A stretch of 64,000 bases of DNA, taken from NCBI GenBank assembly GCA_039654915.1, contig CM077599.1, forward strand, positions 22,257,501-22,321,500. The letters are read 5' to 3'. This DNA comes from Aquilaria yunnanensis (taxonomy: Eukaryota > Streptophyta > Magnoliopsida > Malvales > Thymelaeaceae). The translations under genes were made by a program, and so were the position numbers. Positions 13,083 to 25,190 of the stretch are shown one piece after another; the first letter of the stretch is position 1; every line of letters begins with the position of its first letter. The notes under the pieces were generated by a model, which worked only from the letters and a program-made list of their open reading frames with translations, was not told where the DNA came from and did not search any database.

Positions 13083-13739
13083 ATTGTTATATAAATGGTG
13101 TTAAAGCGACTATTATCACATCGAAATCATACACAAAAATATTTAATTCAGTTTGATTTAAAAAGTATTTGCAAGTTATCCAATAGTTTTAACTCAGGTG
13201 AAACTCATGTATCTTCTTCTCGTCCGAGTAACTATTAATTTGTTAAAGATTGGCTTTGGTATATTCGCCGGTGATACCAGTATATGTTGTTGTCCACTTT
13301 TGAATGGTCGAAATTAATTGTCGACATGGGCCACATGTGAGTTCTCTGATCTGGCATTTAAAAAATATTAACAAAAAATGAAATAAAAAATTATTGGGGT
13401 TCTTTTCAAACCTTTCAGTAAGACCAAAACTCCTATCAACAAAGCAACGGACGGAAATCGTATGTAATTCATCCTTTGTGTGACATGTTTGTATTTTACG
13501 AATTTGACGTCTTGTGATTTTTTTTTTTATTTATAGAAATCATCTGAATACTTATTATTGAATCAAATGATGAGAGGCAACTTTGGCTGAAATATGAGAT
13601 GGTTTATCATCCGTCCAAATATGAGATGATGTATCGTCTCAATTAACTTCGAGGCTTCCATCTGATTTCATTGCAATATTTATGTTAAGTTTATACCAAC
13701 CCAATGGTAGCTGAAACTAATCAGGCTGAACCTAAATGC
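13083..13739. other. Gene-free stretch
   Basis: AT-rich non-coding sequence between two transposons. I see no element ends or coding similarity. Confidence 0.3.
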
Positions 13740-15196
13740 CACGCTGCTAAAAATCAGTCATTTTTCAATGGCCTTGCGTTGGAAAATTGACAATTTTCAA
13801 CTCTAAGCTGTTGGAAATCGGGTTGTTGGTAAATCATGCATTGGAAAAAAAATTCCAACAGCCCAATGATAAGCTGTTAGTATTTCTAATGGATAGGCCG
13901 TTGGAAATGGGCCGATGGACATTTCCAACGGCTTTTTTTGGGATTCTTTTTCTTGAATAGTGAAATAATTTTCCAATGGTTAAGGCTATTGGAAAAATAG
14001 TTCACGAAATAAAAAAAATATATCATTAAATAATTTATATTTATTATTTTAGATATACAAAATTATATTTTAAATTAGTTCAAAAAATTGAAATTATTAT
14101 TACGTAACTTATATTTACATCATTACAAAAATCTAAAAATCAGAAAAATAAAAAATCTAACAAATCTAACACAAAAATCAATCAAACCAAAAATACAAAC
14201 AGATCCAACCAACATAAAAAAGAAAAAAATCCAAACAAATCTGAAGTAAAGATTAAACATACGAAATTAAAAATATAAGAACAGATCTAAACATATGAAA
14301 AAGATATAACCAAAATCAAAAATAAAAAAAAAACGAACAAACCTATACCAGAAATCAAACTATCCAAACAGATTTAAACAAAAATCAAAAATAAAAAAAC
14401 AAAACAAAATTTCAACCCCAAATCAAAAATCTGAAACAGATATAAACGTAATCAAAATTTCAACCCCAAATCGAAATTTCAACCCAAATCGAAATTCCGA
14501 AACAAATCTAAACATAATCCGGCCACCAAGGAAGGAGTGGAGGCAAGGAGGACGTGGAAGCGATGGTTACGGACAGACTGAGGCCGATGAGCACGATGGA
14601 CTGAGCCGATGCGCACGGCGGCTGTGGAAGCCGAAGCGTGAGAAGAAGAGATGCTTCGTATGAGGCCGATGAGCACGGCGGAGGAGAGAGGCACTAGCCG
14701 GCACCTGTGATCGGGGAGGAGGGAGAGAGAGAGATGGAGACAGAGGGCTGAGAGGACGGAGAGAGGGCCGAGAGGAGGGGGCGAGACGAAGATAGAGAGG
14801 GCGTGAGGAAGGGGAAAGGCTGAAAGGAGCGGACAGAGAAGGTGAGAAGAGCCGGAGATGAAGAGGACGGAGACGAAACGCTGAGAGGAGGGAGAGGGAG
14901 ACGAAGCGCCGGAGGAGGCAAAGACGGGGAGGGGTTGGGAGGGTAACTGGGTAAGGGACATAATTTATAGTTAGGGCAAGTTAGGGTTGGGTTTGGGCTT
15001 TTCTGGCCCAATTGATTTTTTTTTTGTGTTGGGAAAAATTATATATATATATATTATTAATGTTGGCCCAATAGAATATTATTATTATTATTGTTGTTGT
15101 TTTTATGACAAATATTTTTAAAATAATTAATTTACTTTCTAAAATTATACAATAAATATGATAAATATTTTATAAATGATATACATATGTACATAC

Positions 15197-15245
<49 letters not shown>

Positions 15246-15707
15246 GATTCACTTTAACATATAATATATTATATTATGATAAATTTTATATTATACTAAT
15301 ATATTATGATAAATACATATTATCACATACATTATGATAAAATTATTTTTCCAACTGCTTAAATCGTTGGAAACAATAAATACTGATATGCACATTTAAA
15401 CTTAAATAAACAATAAATACTCATGCACATTTTAACTTACATAGTTTCCAACGGCCTAGGCAGTTGGAAAAATAAAAATATTTTCAAACGGCTGAAGCCG
15501 TTGGAAACAATAAATACTAAGAAGTATAATTTAACTCACTATTTTCCAATGGTTTAGGCCGTTGGAAATTTTTCAACACTTCCAACGGTCAAGCCGTTGG
15601 AGATTTTTTTTTGTAAGGGTCAATTTTTTTTCATAGTTTCCAACGGCCTCGGCCGTTGGAAATTTCCAACATCTTGACAGTTAGAAAAAATGATTTTTTT
15701 AGTAGTG
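13740..15707. mobile_element. Non-autonomous CACTA (En/Spm-like) element
   Basis: The right end reads as CACTACTAAAAAAATC on the minus strand. The left end is CACGCTGCTAAAAATCAG, a mutated version. Both ends carry arrays of subterminal palindromes built from TTCCAACGGC..GCCGTTGGAAA: about five units at 13760-13990 and seven at 15350-15680. Such arrays are typical transposase-binding regions of CACTA elements. No transposase is present. The core (14520-14945) is an unusually G/A-rich block, and a TA microsatellite lies at 15211-15242. No convincing 3-bp target duplication is seen (TGC left, TCA right), fitting an old insertion. Confidence 0.7.
15191..15242 (+). repeat. (CATA)n-(TA)n microsatellite
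   Basis: ACAT tetranucleotide repeats run directly into about 16 TA dinucleotides inside the CACTA-type element. Confidence 0.9.
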
Positions 15708-15789
15708 TCAGAGACCAGCATTTACAATGAAGCCAAGATGTTGATATGCTTTTCGCATCTCCAATCTGACATTTGAACTGCTGGTAAGG

Positions 15790-16330
15790 GTTGTCATGCA
15801 CCATCGCATTTTGATGCTGTTATAGAATGGAAGCAATCACTACAAAAATCATCCATTTTTCAGCATAGGCATTTCCTAGCACATGAGCAAACCAATTCTT
15901 CACTGACGCCCCTAACTCCATGACAAACATCAACCACTAAGATCCCCAAAAAGAAATAGTGAATGGATAGTTCCTTTAGAACATCGGGTTCTCCCAAATG
16001 GGCAAACAATTGTGTGCAACCTGCTAAAGGAAAATTTATTCCTTACAGGGATTGGTCGTATTCCAAATACCTTTCCATATCTTGTTGGCCGACTATCCCT
16101 CCCTCCTCTGACCTTCTACATGTAGACTTGGTATCCACTCCTAATAGAGTAGAGATCATCATTGTTATAGTTACACATCAAAAAGTCCTTAGCCTTACCA
16201 AGCGAAATAGGTATGTCACAGATAACCTCAATGTCAAAGGGCCTAAAAATTTATTGAAAGAGCTGGAGATTCCAAGATTTTGGATTGGCATGGATAAGTT
16301 GGTTGATTGATGCTTAAAGGTCCAAACCTC
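15790..16330 (-). pseudogene. LINE (non-LTR retrotransposon) remnant, zf-RVT / RT C-terminal region
   Basis: Minus-strand translation with several stops gives the pattern of the region after plant L1 reverse transcriptase: IFRPFDIEVICDIPISLG, then KDFLM, YSIRSGYQ, and farther on a P-x-K-x-x-F-like segment. Spacing and residues fit the zinc-binding RVT module (W..I..IF...DI..I..IPIS...D...W..NG.YS..SGY). Frames are broken, so it is dead. A probable solo LTR begins at 16374, immediately upstream on this strand. Confidence 0.6.
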
Positions 16331-16373
16331 AAGGTGGTGTTGATAGCATAAACATATATACCCTCGATGCTAG

Positions 16374-17822
16374 TGTTAGTATTAGTGTTATGCTCAAAAA
16401 CCAATCGTGAGATAATTGTATTTTGCATATTGAGTCATGATATTTTATTGAGGCATCGTTCCAATAATTGTGTTTGTTATTTGTTTCTGTATAACGTAAT
16501 CAAACATAATTACAACCCTTGAATAATACTATTCTTAAATGTCCTTGGTTTAGTATTATTGTGTAGTGGGTTACAATAATACATAAAACCTAATATATGT
16601 GGAGACTAATATGAGATATGTAGTCTACATATGGGTACAAGTTAGAAAACTTGTGTACTGAACCGACTCACCATGAGAACGTTACATAGATCGTTATATG
16701 AATGTCATAAGTGAGTCTCATAGTGATCATGGTATATGTAGTCATTTGACTTAAGATCATCAAGGTTCCTTACATGTGAGTCATATATTTTGATATTTCC
16801 TTTTGTTGCTCGTAACTGAGTGAACATGAAAGTAGTAATTAGGCATGTCACATATCATGTGGAGGGTTTATATGATCAATATGAGATTTGTCCCTTTTAT
16901 GTAACGGGAGTGATATCTTTTGGCCCATTGATAGAGTGAAACTAAGAAAATGTATGGCCATGCTCGGGTAAGTTGATATATGATATCAATGTTATCAGTT
17001 TAAGTTAGCATACTCGGTAATCAAGAAACCATAAATCGGGCTATATGAGAGTGACACATTCTATGTCTCATGTTTAGTCTTGATATATTAGACAAAGGGA
17101 CAATGACATATATGGATAATGATCATAGCGGTTTAGTTGAATCATCGACTATCTTGTCACTTGGGTAGCAATAATGCGTTGCTAGATACCACACATTGTT
17201 TATGATCATAAATGTGATAGGAGCCTATTAGGTCTCACACATAGAGCCAATTAGGTCATTTGAGTGCATGGGCTAAGTTGCTTGGGTTTTAGTTACATAA
17301 TAATTTTAAATTAATAACTGGCCCAAAGGTTGAGTCATTAATTAAGCCCAAAATTAAGCCTAATTGGATTAGGGTTTTGAAACCCATTAGGCTTGGGAGT
17401 TAAGTCTTACTATAAATACATCATATAGTGAGCATTTCATAGCTCTTGCTCTAGCCTCTCTAAAGATGAAATCAGAAGGGTTCTAAAGGTTCCAACCACA
17501 CTTTTCTTTTGTCATTCTTTGGAAAACGCAAGCTAGTACTACATGTGCAAGAGGAACGCATCTATCGGGACATAATGAAGGTATGGTGATCCATAGAGGC
17601 TCATGTAGATACTATGGTGATCCAAAGAGGCTTGTGTGGATACCATAGAGAACTTAAACACATCAACTATTCAAGTTTTGTGATTCTACTCAACAGTTGG
17701 GTGAAAAATCTCAATCGAATTAGGTATAAAATTTTCGAACACCCAATTTACCCCGTTTCACTTGGATCGTAAAGGGTTTCGGTTATATTCCGCTGCGTTT
17801 GTTTAGTTCTTGAAACTCAACA
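16374..17822 (+). mobile_element. Probable solo LTR of an LTR retrotransposon
   Basis: The segment starts TGTTAG and ends CTCAACA, so it has TG...CA termini with a 4-bp inverted TGTT/AACA. It is flanked by GCTAG on the left (16369-16373) and GCTAA on the right (17823-17827), a near-perfect 5-bp target duplication. A TATAAATA box sits at 17411. The end segment (TTCCGCTGCGTTTGTTTAG) is of the type found at the 3' end of plant LTRs just before the primer-binding site. No primer site or gag-pol follows, so LTR-LTR recombination is inferred. Confidence 0.6.
17411..17418 (+). promoter_or_regulatory. LTR TATA box
   Basis: TATAAATA within the candidate LTR, about 410 bp from its 3' end. It would mark the U3 promoter if the LTR call is right. 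Confidence 0.4.
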
Positions 17823-18109
17823 GCTAACAGCCCTTCCAAATTTTAATCCACTTACCTAAACCAATTCGTTACCTAGTCTTCATTAATAACACCTTCATTC
17901 CCATTAATATACTCTATCAAGTATAGAACAGTTTGGTTTATCTTGAGCTTAAAAAAAAAAAAGGATAGAAAATATTCGGCTTCACGACTAGTGATTGTAT
18001 TAAAGTTTTTTTTTGTACAAATAAGAAAAAATTAGCTCGTACTTTCTCCATAAAAAAAGGATGAAATATATTCATTTTTATGTTGTCAAAAAAGATTGAA
18101 ACATATTCC

Positions 18110-18405
18110 TTTTTGGAAAATTTTTAACTTCCAATTTACATTACCACTTTCATTTAACTCTCACAACACAAAACTTAGCAAAGATTTTTTTTCTTTTTTT
18201 TTAATCTTCATTTAAACTCTCAATCAACAAAACCTAAAAATAAATATTTTCTTTTTCTTTAATTATCATTTAAAAGTCTCACTACACAAAATTTGAAATA
18301 AAATCCCTTTTAATTTTAATTTCATGGGTAAAATTGAAAAATAGTATAAATTACGTACACCTTAATCTCTATGTTTAGAGAAACATTTAATTTTTTACAG
18401 GACGA
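18110..18405 (+). repeat. Dispersed repeat family B, copy 1
   Basis: Shares an ordered series of blocks with 37620-37875: TTTTTAATCTTCATTTAAA, a TTTTAATTTTA..TTTC block, AGTATAAATTACGTAC and TGTTTAGAGAAA. It is non-coding. Neighbouring short motifs (GGACGAATGGAATA at about 18400) hint at a decayed Stowaway relative. Confidence 0.5.
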
Positions 18406-18591
18406 ATGGAATATTTTTTGTCCGAATAAACCTGAACTTGATATGGATTTAGGTAATTCGATTATTGTTTACGATGACGGTTGAAGATTATAACAACTGG
18501 GTTATTTGGAATCCTACAGCTGAAGTTTGGTTACTGAATTTTGTTTGGTTTCCGTACAAAATACTTAATACTATTCATGTTATTATAGAGT

Positions 18592-18922
18592 CAACTCATT
18601 TTAACTTAAATTTAAATTACTTATTTTTATTTTTATATTTTTCATCTGGAACTAATTTTATTTAAAAACAATATTATGAAAATTAAATAATCTATTTGAA
18701 AATAGATTTTCATGATGTTATTAAATTTTTTTGATTTTTTCTATTTTAGGCATTAAAAATAAAAAAATCATAAAAATTTAATAATATTGTAAAAATTTTA
18801 TTTTTAATGAATTATTACATCTACATAATATTAAATTTTAAATGAATTAATTCTAAATTAAAAATATGTAAAAATAAAATAAATTATTTTGAATTAAATT
18901 AACTTAAATTGGAATGAATGGC
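18592..18922. mobile_element. AT-rich foldback MITE, copy 1
   Basis: The left arm (CATTTTAACTTAAATTTAAA..) is the approximate reverse complement of the right arm (..ATTAACTTAAATTGGAATGA), so the 330-bp unit folds into a long imperfect hairpin. Its interior (GGCATTAAAAAT..ATAAAAATTTAATAATATT) matches the element at 32693-33036. It has no coding capacity. The superfamily is not determined. Confidence 0.65.
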
Positions 18923-19039
18923 CTCATAGTCTCGTAATTTGAAAATACTCAAGCCAATGTTAGCAAAGAATCACGAGTTATAATAAATCCAGTCCATCGG
19001 TTTTAAGAGGCATGGTTGTTGTATGGAAAAAAAAAAAAC

Positions 19040-19440
19040 AAAACATAAACTATTAAATTAGATGCATTATTATTTCACTAATTTTACCATAAAAGGTGAC
19101 GTTGGAGATAAATTAACTGTTCAAGCATTTTTTTTATGCGGTTAAAACTTTTGGTTGTTACTTAAAAATTATTTAATGCATTATTTTTATTTTTAGTGAT
19201 TATTCACTTGAATTGTATATCACTTGAAACTCTACAATTTAAGAAATCCAAAAGTATGTTAAAATATTTTTAAAAATAATTATTTTTATTAAATTTTCTT
19301 TTATTAGCTTATGTATGTAAAAAATTATAAAAAATTAATTAATTTTTAAAAATTTTATTCAAATGATTATTAGGCTGATATAATATTAAATTTCGAATGC
19401 TACTAGTCCTGGATGAAAATTAGTAAAATTAAAAATAATG
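19040..19440 (+). repeat. Dispersed AT-rich repeat, copy 2 of 3
   Basis: TTCACTTGAATTGTATATCA followed by TTTAAGAAATCCAAAA (19205-19255) parallels 9690-9780 and 35370-35430. It is non-coding and its ends are unclear. Confidence 0.4.
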
Positions 19441-19519
19441 CATTAAATAATGAGTTATTTAATACGAAAAGAAAAGGAAAGATTCAACATCCACTGCTAT
19501 TCCCACTTATCTTTCACAT

Positions 19520-19567
19520 GCAAAAAAAAAAAAAAAAAAAAAAAAAAAGTAGAGAGAGAGAGAGAGA
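19520..19567 (+). repeat. Poly(A) plus (GA)n microsatellite
   Basis: A run of about 28 A is followed by GTA and about eight GA units. It could be a slipped retroposon tail, but no retroposon body is identifiable just upstream. Confidence 0.85.
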
Positions 19568-21848
19568 TTACTATCACAAATTTAGATAATTTGTTAATAG
19601 TGAAAGTTATACCTTTTATTCATTGAAAAATTGGATATCTATGCTAAGCCATTTTTTTTTCTTGACAGCACATTCCTTTAAGGACATTCGATAAAATTAA
19701 TAAATATGGTTTCTAAATTTTGGATTAAGCCAAATATGCATCCTATCTTTATATCTCTATATATTTATGTTTTAATATTATCCTTCATAGAACAAAACCA
19801 GATGTGAATGCGCCAAACCCTACTTCTGTCCAAAATTAGAGATAGTTACAAATCATATGATAGATATGTATGAAACCAATATACAAAATATGGGAATATA
19901 TAAATCATGTAAATATATATGTACAAATTAGCTTATAGAACTACTATTGATATACTCAATTGTATGTATGAGTTCACCTTTTCAACATAAAAATAAATGT
20001 GAAATTCAAAACGTGCTTTCTACAAAAACCGGCAGTATATATAAATTAGATAATAGATATGTATAAATTTAATATACAAATAAATATGAGATACAATTAA
20101 AAAAATAGTTAGGGCTATATAAAAATCTTGAAAGATCTATGCACAAGTGAAATGCTAAAAATTATTACTGATATCAATATGCTAAATATTTTCATACACA
20201 TTATTTCATAACTTATGCATTTATTATGTCTTTTATTTACCAAATCTATATATATTTTAGCATATTATTCGTATTTTCATATAATTTAAGCATAAATTTT
20301 ATATTTTCGTAGATAAAATGAAAATTAGATTTTAAAAAAAATAAAAGAAAAAACTTGACTAATAGTGATACATATAAATAAAAAAATAGATATATATATA
20401 AATTGATATATGAATAAGGTTACATTACATGAGACATAACAAGCATTTTTGTTGTCCCGAGACAATGTGTGTCTCTATAACATAATTTAGTTTCATTTCT
20501 ATTACCTTTGATTCTTTATTTTACTTCTAATTATTTTTTAAGAAAAAACAAGCATTTTTATGGTTAGCATGGCTATCGTTGAAAACCCAGCCGTATGCCG
20601 GACGGTTATCGGGCCTTTTTTTTGGCCGATTGATAATTGTGTCGTACGTATGTAAATAGACGGTCTTGAAGGGAAACATACTCTGTTGGGAAAATCAAAC
20701 AAACACTAAACTTAATGAGAATGGCTTTGGAAAAGGGGATTACAATTACATTACACGTTGCCAGCTCCGTTCTGTTTCAGACATCCTTGTTTCTTGTTGG
20801 ACGAAAATTCCTATTCCCGTTTCAGTTTCACATTTTCATAAAGAAAAATACTCACTTTTGTTTTTAACCGCATTTATTTATTAGAGAGTAAAGCAAAAAT
20901 GGGAAAGAAAAACAAAGGAGGACGTACCCTATATCTAAAACGACGTAGCTAAACAAAACACATTGTATTATTTCCAATATTCCATTCCAGCCCCTCACTT
21001 TCTTAATCTAACCCACCTACGTGTATTATGCAATACCGGATTTATGTGATATTTAGAGACAAATAGGGACGATCATGCACTGGGGATTTTTCTGCATTTT
21101 TTTCAAAGTGCAACAAAAATTTTCACTTCTCCAACTTCTTCAAATTAATTAAGCTTGGCCGATCAAAGGAAAAAGTTACACTTTTCATTTAGTAATAATA
21201 TTATAGACGGGCACGGAGTTGGTCTATCTACTTGATTGAACGATCCATCCTACTCTACATAAAAATTGGATTATCCACGATTTGCTCCACTACTTTATGT
21301 ATCAATCTACATCTCATCTCATCTCATTTAACTTGTGAATATTCATGGTATTTTGGTAGATATTAAAAAAAAAAACATTTTTCTAGCTATTTTTAATATT
21401 TTTTTATAGTGACAAAAGAATGCACAATTTTTTATATTTCAATATATAATTTTTCTCATTTTTATCTTTCTCCCCCAATAAAAATATTTACTTTTATCAA
21501 TTTATAGATTAATTCTCATGTAACAAATATTTTTATAGTGACCTAACCCAAGCGTGGTGGTGATGTAAAGCAAACTTTAGCACTTTATCATTGTTCCATA
21601 ATCCAATGGCATGGAATGCATATATGGCCATGTGTAGCTAACACTGTACAAAAATTATAGGTCCCAATAGACATTTTCCCATTAACTTTGAATTTGACTT
21701 GATTGTTAGACCACACAATTTGATTTATATGAACTTTGAACTTTTTTATTTGTATACCTATCAATATGATTTTTTTAAATGAGTTGTCCCATCTTTTGGC
21801 TAGCCTGCAACTGATTTCTTGCAACGATTGCATATTGCTTGACAATTG
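19568..21848. other. Gene-free stretch
   Basis: Very AT-rich sequence with many tata/ttat runs. No coding similarity, no paired element ends and no RNA gene recognised. Confidence 0.3.
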
Positions 21849-22314
21849 CACCAATTTGTTTTTTTGTAAATAAGTGCAAACATTAGACTTATGTTTACTT
21901 TTGCCAACAACATGTGTACCTCTTCTACTCTTTATTGTAAGCACATTTGACGCTAACATCTCATATTCAGTGGCTATGATTTGTGTGGCTAGATTCACAT
22001 CGTTGTCATCCATCGAAGATGTCAGGTTTGAATCCACTCCCTTTTCACCTGAAACCAGAAATGCTTATTGCTAATAATTTTCACCAATTTGTTATTTTGT
22101 AAAGAAGTGCCAAACATGAGATTTAAGTTTTTTTTTGCCAGCAGCATGTGTACCTCTTCCACCCCTAATTGTAGGCATATTTGATGCTAACATATCATAT
22201 TCATTGGCTAAGATTTATGTGGTTGGATTCACATCATTGTCATCCGTCAAAGATTTCAAGTTTGAATCTATCTCCATTTTACCAGTAACAAAAAATACTA
22301 ATTCTAAATATAAA
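21849..22314. repeat. Direct tandem duplication, 2 x about 233 bp, with matching minus-strand frames
   Basis: Two adjacent units (21849-22081 and 22082-22314) share long blocks, both starting CACCAATTTG. On the minus strand both encode a related peptide (ATEYEMLASNVLTIKSRRGT in one, ANEYDMLASNMPTIRGGRGT in the other), though stops break the second. The open frame continues to 21588. I do not recognise the protein with confidence. A C..C.H-like end at about 21600-21660 is only faintly reminiscent of FAR1/MULE transposases. Confidence 0.6.
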
Positions 22315-24819
22315 AAATTCAATTGATGCTCATTGGTTTGTACAAAATAGTATGATAGGAAAAGAAAACTAATGTCCATCACTTTAAAGTTAAAATTTAT
22401 TGGAATCCCAAAAAAAGAATTAGAGAAATAAAACCCATGGTAATAAGCTCCTCCATCTCTTGGACAAAACACTAGCTTTTACCACAAACTTTGTTGGAAG
22501 AATGACTAGATATGCAGAAGGATCCCTTTTAGCAAGTCCTTGAATTTAACTCTACAATCCTCAAACCTATTTATGCTTTCATTGTCATTCTATATCTCAC
22601 ATGATTGGTAGGTTTTGGGCCTTGTAGCATCACTTACAATGCTATGCATATTTGTGCTTCCAATGCCTTCCTAAAAATCTATACCTTTCAGTACACATCA
22701 ATGTAATAAAATTAGGTTCTGCAATAAAATTTCAAATACAATATTAAACATTGAACGTGGTTTAAATTCAACATATGCTTAAATATCTTCTAATAAACCA
22801 ATTAATCACATTTTCACCAATTATAAACAAACTTCTAACCATTTCATTGTCTTCAAAGTATTTTAGTAAACAAACCTTGAAAAATGACTTGTTAGGATTC
22901 TTAACTAATTATAGATTAGTGTTAACAAGAGGCAAATGGCAATTTTTTTCCTTGTTAATAAAACAAACAGATAAAATTAAAAATTCATCATCCATACCTA
23001 ATAAAACCTTAACCGTAATAGCATCAGAAAAATTGACTCATACAAAAATTGGACAAAAGAGCTTATTAGACAAAAAAAAATGCAGGATTGGGAGTTCTGT
23101 TTCTATTACTCGGCATTAGCAAAAGAATAACAGATGCATCATGGGAGATTTTTCAACCCGACTTTTCAGATTCCATGTTTTTAATTCACTCATTATGGTT
23201 CATGTTCTAGTATGCAGTGGAAAAGAGAACAATTGATATGAGGGGAGAGGATGATGGAGATGATGGTGGAGATAGAACCCTGAATAACAGGTAAGAAAAG
23301 AAGGCAAGACAATGGAGAAGATAACATGACTCTGGAACCAATTTTTTCAACCATTCCATCAAAAAGGGAATATCTCTTCTTAATCCGGTACTCCATGGAG
23401 TTCTGCTAGGAGCTTCGAAGCCACCCCAGTTTTTAAAATATCATAGATGGATCACAAGTTGCCTTATTTTTAGAAGTGGTGGATTATTAAAAAAAACTCA
23501 TTCTGGTTTGGAGCTCCACCAGAATAGGGCTTCATGCCCATCATTGTTTAGTACACATTTGCAATTTTTCTAAAAGACAATAATATACACATAGTTGTAC
23601 GATACTAACTAGTGACTGTTTCTTTTTTTAAAAAAAATCAACTGGCTTGTATTTTAGAGAATTATTAACATTTAGTAACTAAATGAAGGCTAAGGATAAC
23701 CTACACCTTTTGTAGTCTCTACACCATAGTTTGTATCTATTTACTGTTTTGCCATTCATTCTCTACTATTCATATAACTCCCCTTCATTTCAACCAATGC
23801 CGGTGCTCAAGGATGACGATCTCAATAACTAGAGAGGAACTCCAATTCCCTACCACCTCTACATCCCTAATTGGTGGAAACAGTGATAGTGCAAATCTCT
23901 CTGAGAGATCATTGAAAGGCGGGGGTTGAGACAATAATGAGGGATGGGCCTCTCATGACCATATTCAATTTTATGAAGTTGTAGCACCAATGGTCATTTA
24001 TTGAATGATTACTAGATGAACAAATAGATGAAATCTGAACAAAATTGACCATTAATCACCAAGTTGAAAGAAATTCCAAAGTGAAGAAACAAATGAAACA
24101 AACTACATCCTTTAGGGAAGAGATCGCAATCCACAATGCTTTCCAACATGGAAAAGTTTCCAGAACTTTGTTTCATATTCAAGTTTAGAATGAGGAAAAG
24201 GCCCAAGGTTCACTAAACTTAGAGCAAGCAAAATTTGTTTAATTCAAAGAGAGGATAATAAGAAACATGGCTTTCAATAATGAAGACAATAGGGAGAGCC
24301 TCCTAGAAGAAAGAGAAAGCTTTTTCATCCATGCTGCCAAAGTCCTCAAGGATGGTAAAAGCTTGATGAATTTAGAATTAGAAACTAAGAACACAAAACA
24401 TTCATCTTATCTCTCTGCCTCTCCTTGTGGCAGTAAGGACTTTGAAAAGCATATGATTTTCCATCCTTTAGACTATTGGCTTGATTTGAATTTATGTGAT
24501 TCTTAATTCTTTGGTTTCATCTTTTTTCTTTTTTAATTCAAATGAAGGAATATTTAGATCTTAAGACAAAATCGACTTAGCCCGAACAGGTGGACATTTG
24601 GATGCTGGATGACAACGTGACTTAATGCTAATAGTTGCATCACTAGAAGCTTTGGTGAAGAAGATGATTAAGTTGTTACCAAGAAGAGAAAATTTGAAGC
24701 AAAAATAGTAGCTATAGATGCAAACTCGCTTACTCAGAGCTTGCATCCACCAGAGAATGATGGAGAAAGAGAGAGAGAAAGAGAAAGAGGAAGAGGCTAA
24801 ACAAATACACTTTCGCTAT
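22315..24819. other. Gene-free stretch
   Basis: Short frames (22775-23119 +, 24267-24506 +) lack any recognisable domain or splice support. Otherwise AT-rich sequence without identifiable elements. Confidence 0.3.
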
Positions 24820-25190
24820 TCCATAAAATATGTTTCATTTTATAAGAATGTTGTTTCATAAACAATGTTATTTCATTCAGTAAGAAATGGTGTCTATTTA
24901 TATAAATTTGTTGTTCTGTAACATGTTATTCACTTCTTAAGAAATGTTGCTCCGTAAATAATGATGTTCCATTTAGTAATAAATTTGTTTCATTCATATA
25001 AATTCATTATGCTGTAAAATGTTGTTCATTCCATGGAAAATGATGTTCCGTAAATTATGTTATTCCACTAAGTAAGAAATATTGTTTTATTTATATAAAT
25101 TTGTTGTTTCAGAAAATGTTGTTCATGTCATAATAAAATGTTATTCTAGAAAAAATGTTATTTCATTTATATAGATTTGTTGTCCCCTAA
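24820..25190 (+). repeat. Degenerate tandem repeat, about 97-bp unit, roughly 3.5 copies
   Basis: The phrase TTTATATAAATTTGTTGT recurs at about 24896, 24994 and 25091. Between occurrences are related blocks (GTTATTC.., AAATGTTG.., CGTAAAT.ATG.T). The spacing of 97-98 bp is constant. The repeat is non-coding and has drifted considerably. Confidence 0.65.

Noticed and set aside
14479..15011. Pro/Ser-rich minus-strand ORFs (160 and 105 aa)
   Set aside because: They arise from the G/A-rich block in a CACTA element; composition explains the lack of stops.
15838..15870. CACTACAAAAATCATCC as another CACTA terminus
   Set aside because: No partner end or subterminal repeats nearby, and it lies in the LINE remnant.
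21588..21660. FAR1/MULE transposase zinc-finger (SWIM-like) end
   Set aside because: The Cys/His spacing is only loosely similar and the rest of the domain is missing.
24267..24506. 79-aa ORF
   Set aside because: No domain, no exon context; expected by chance in this amount of DNA.
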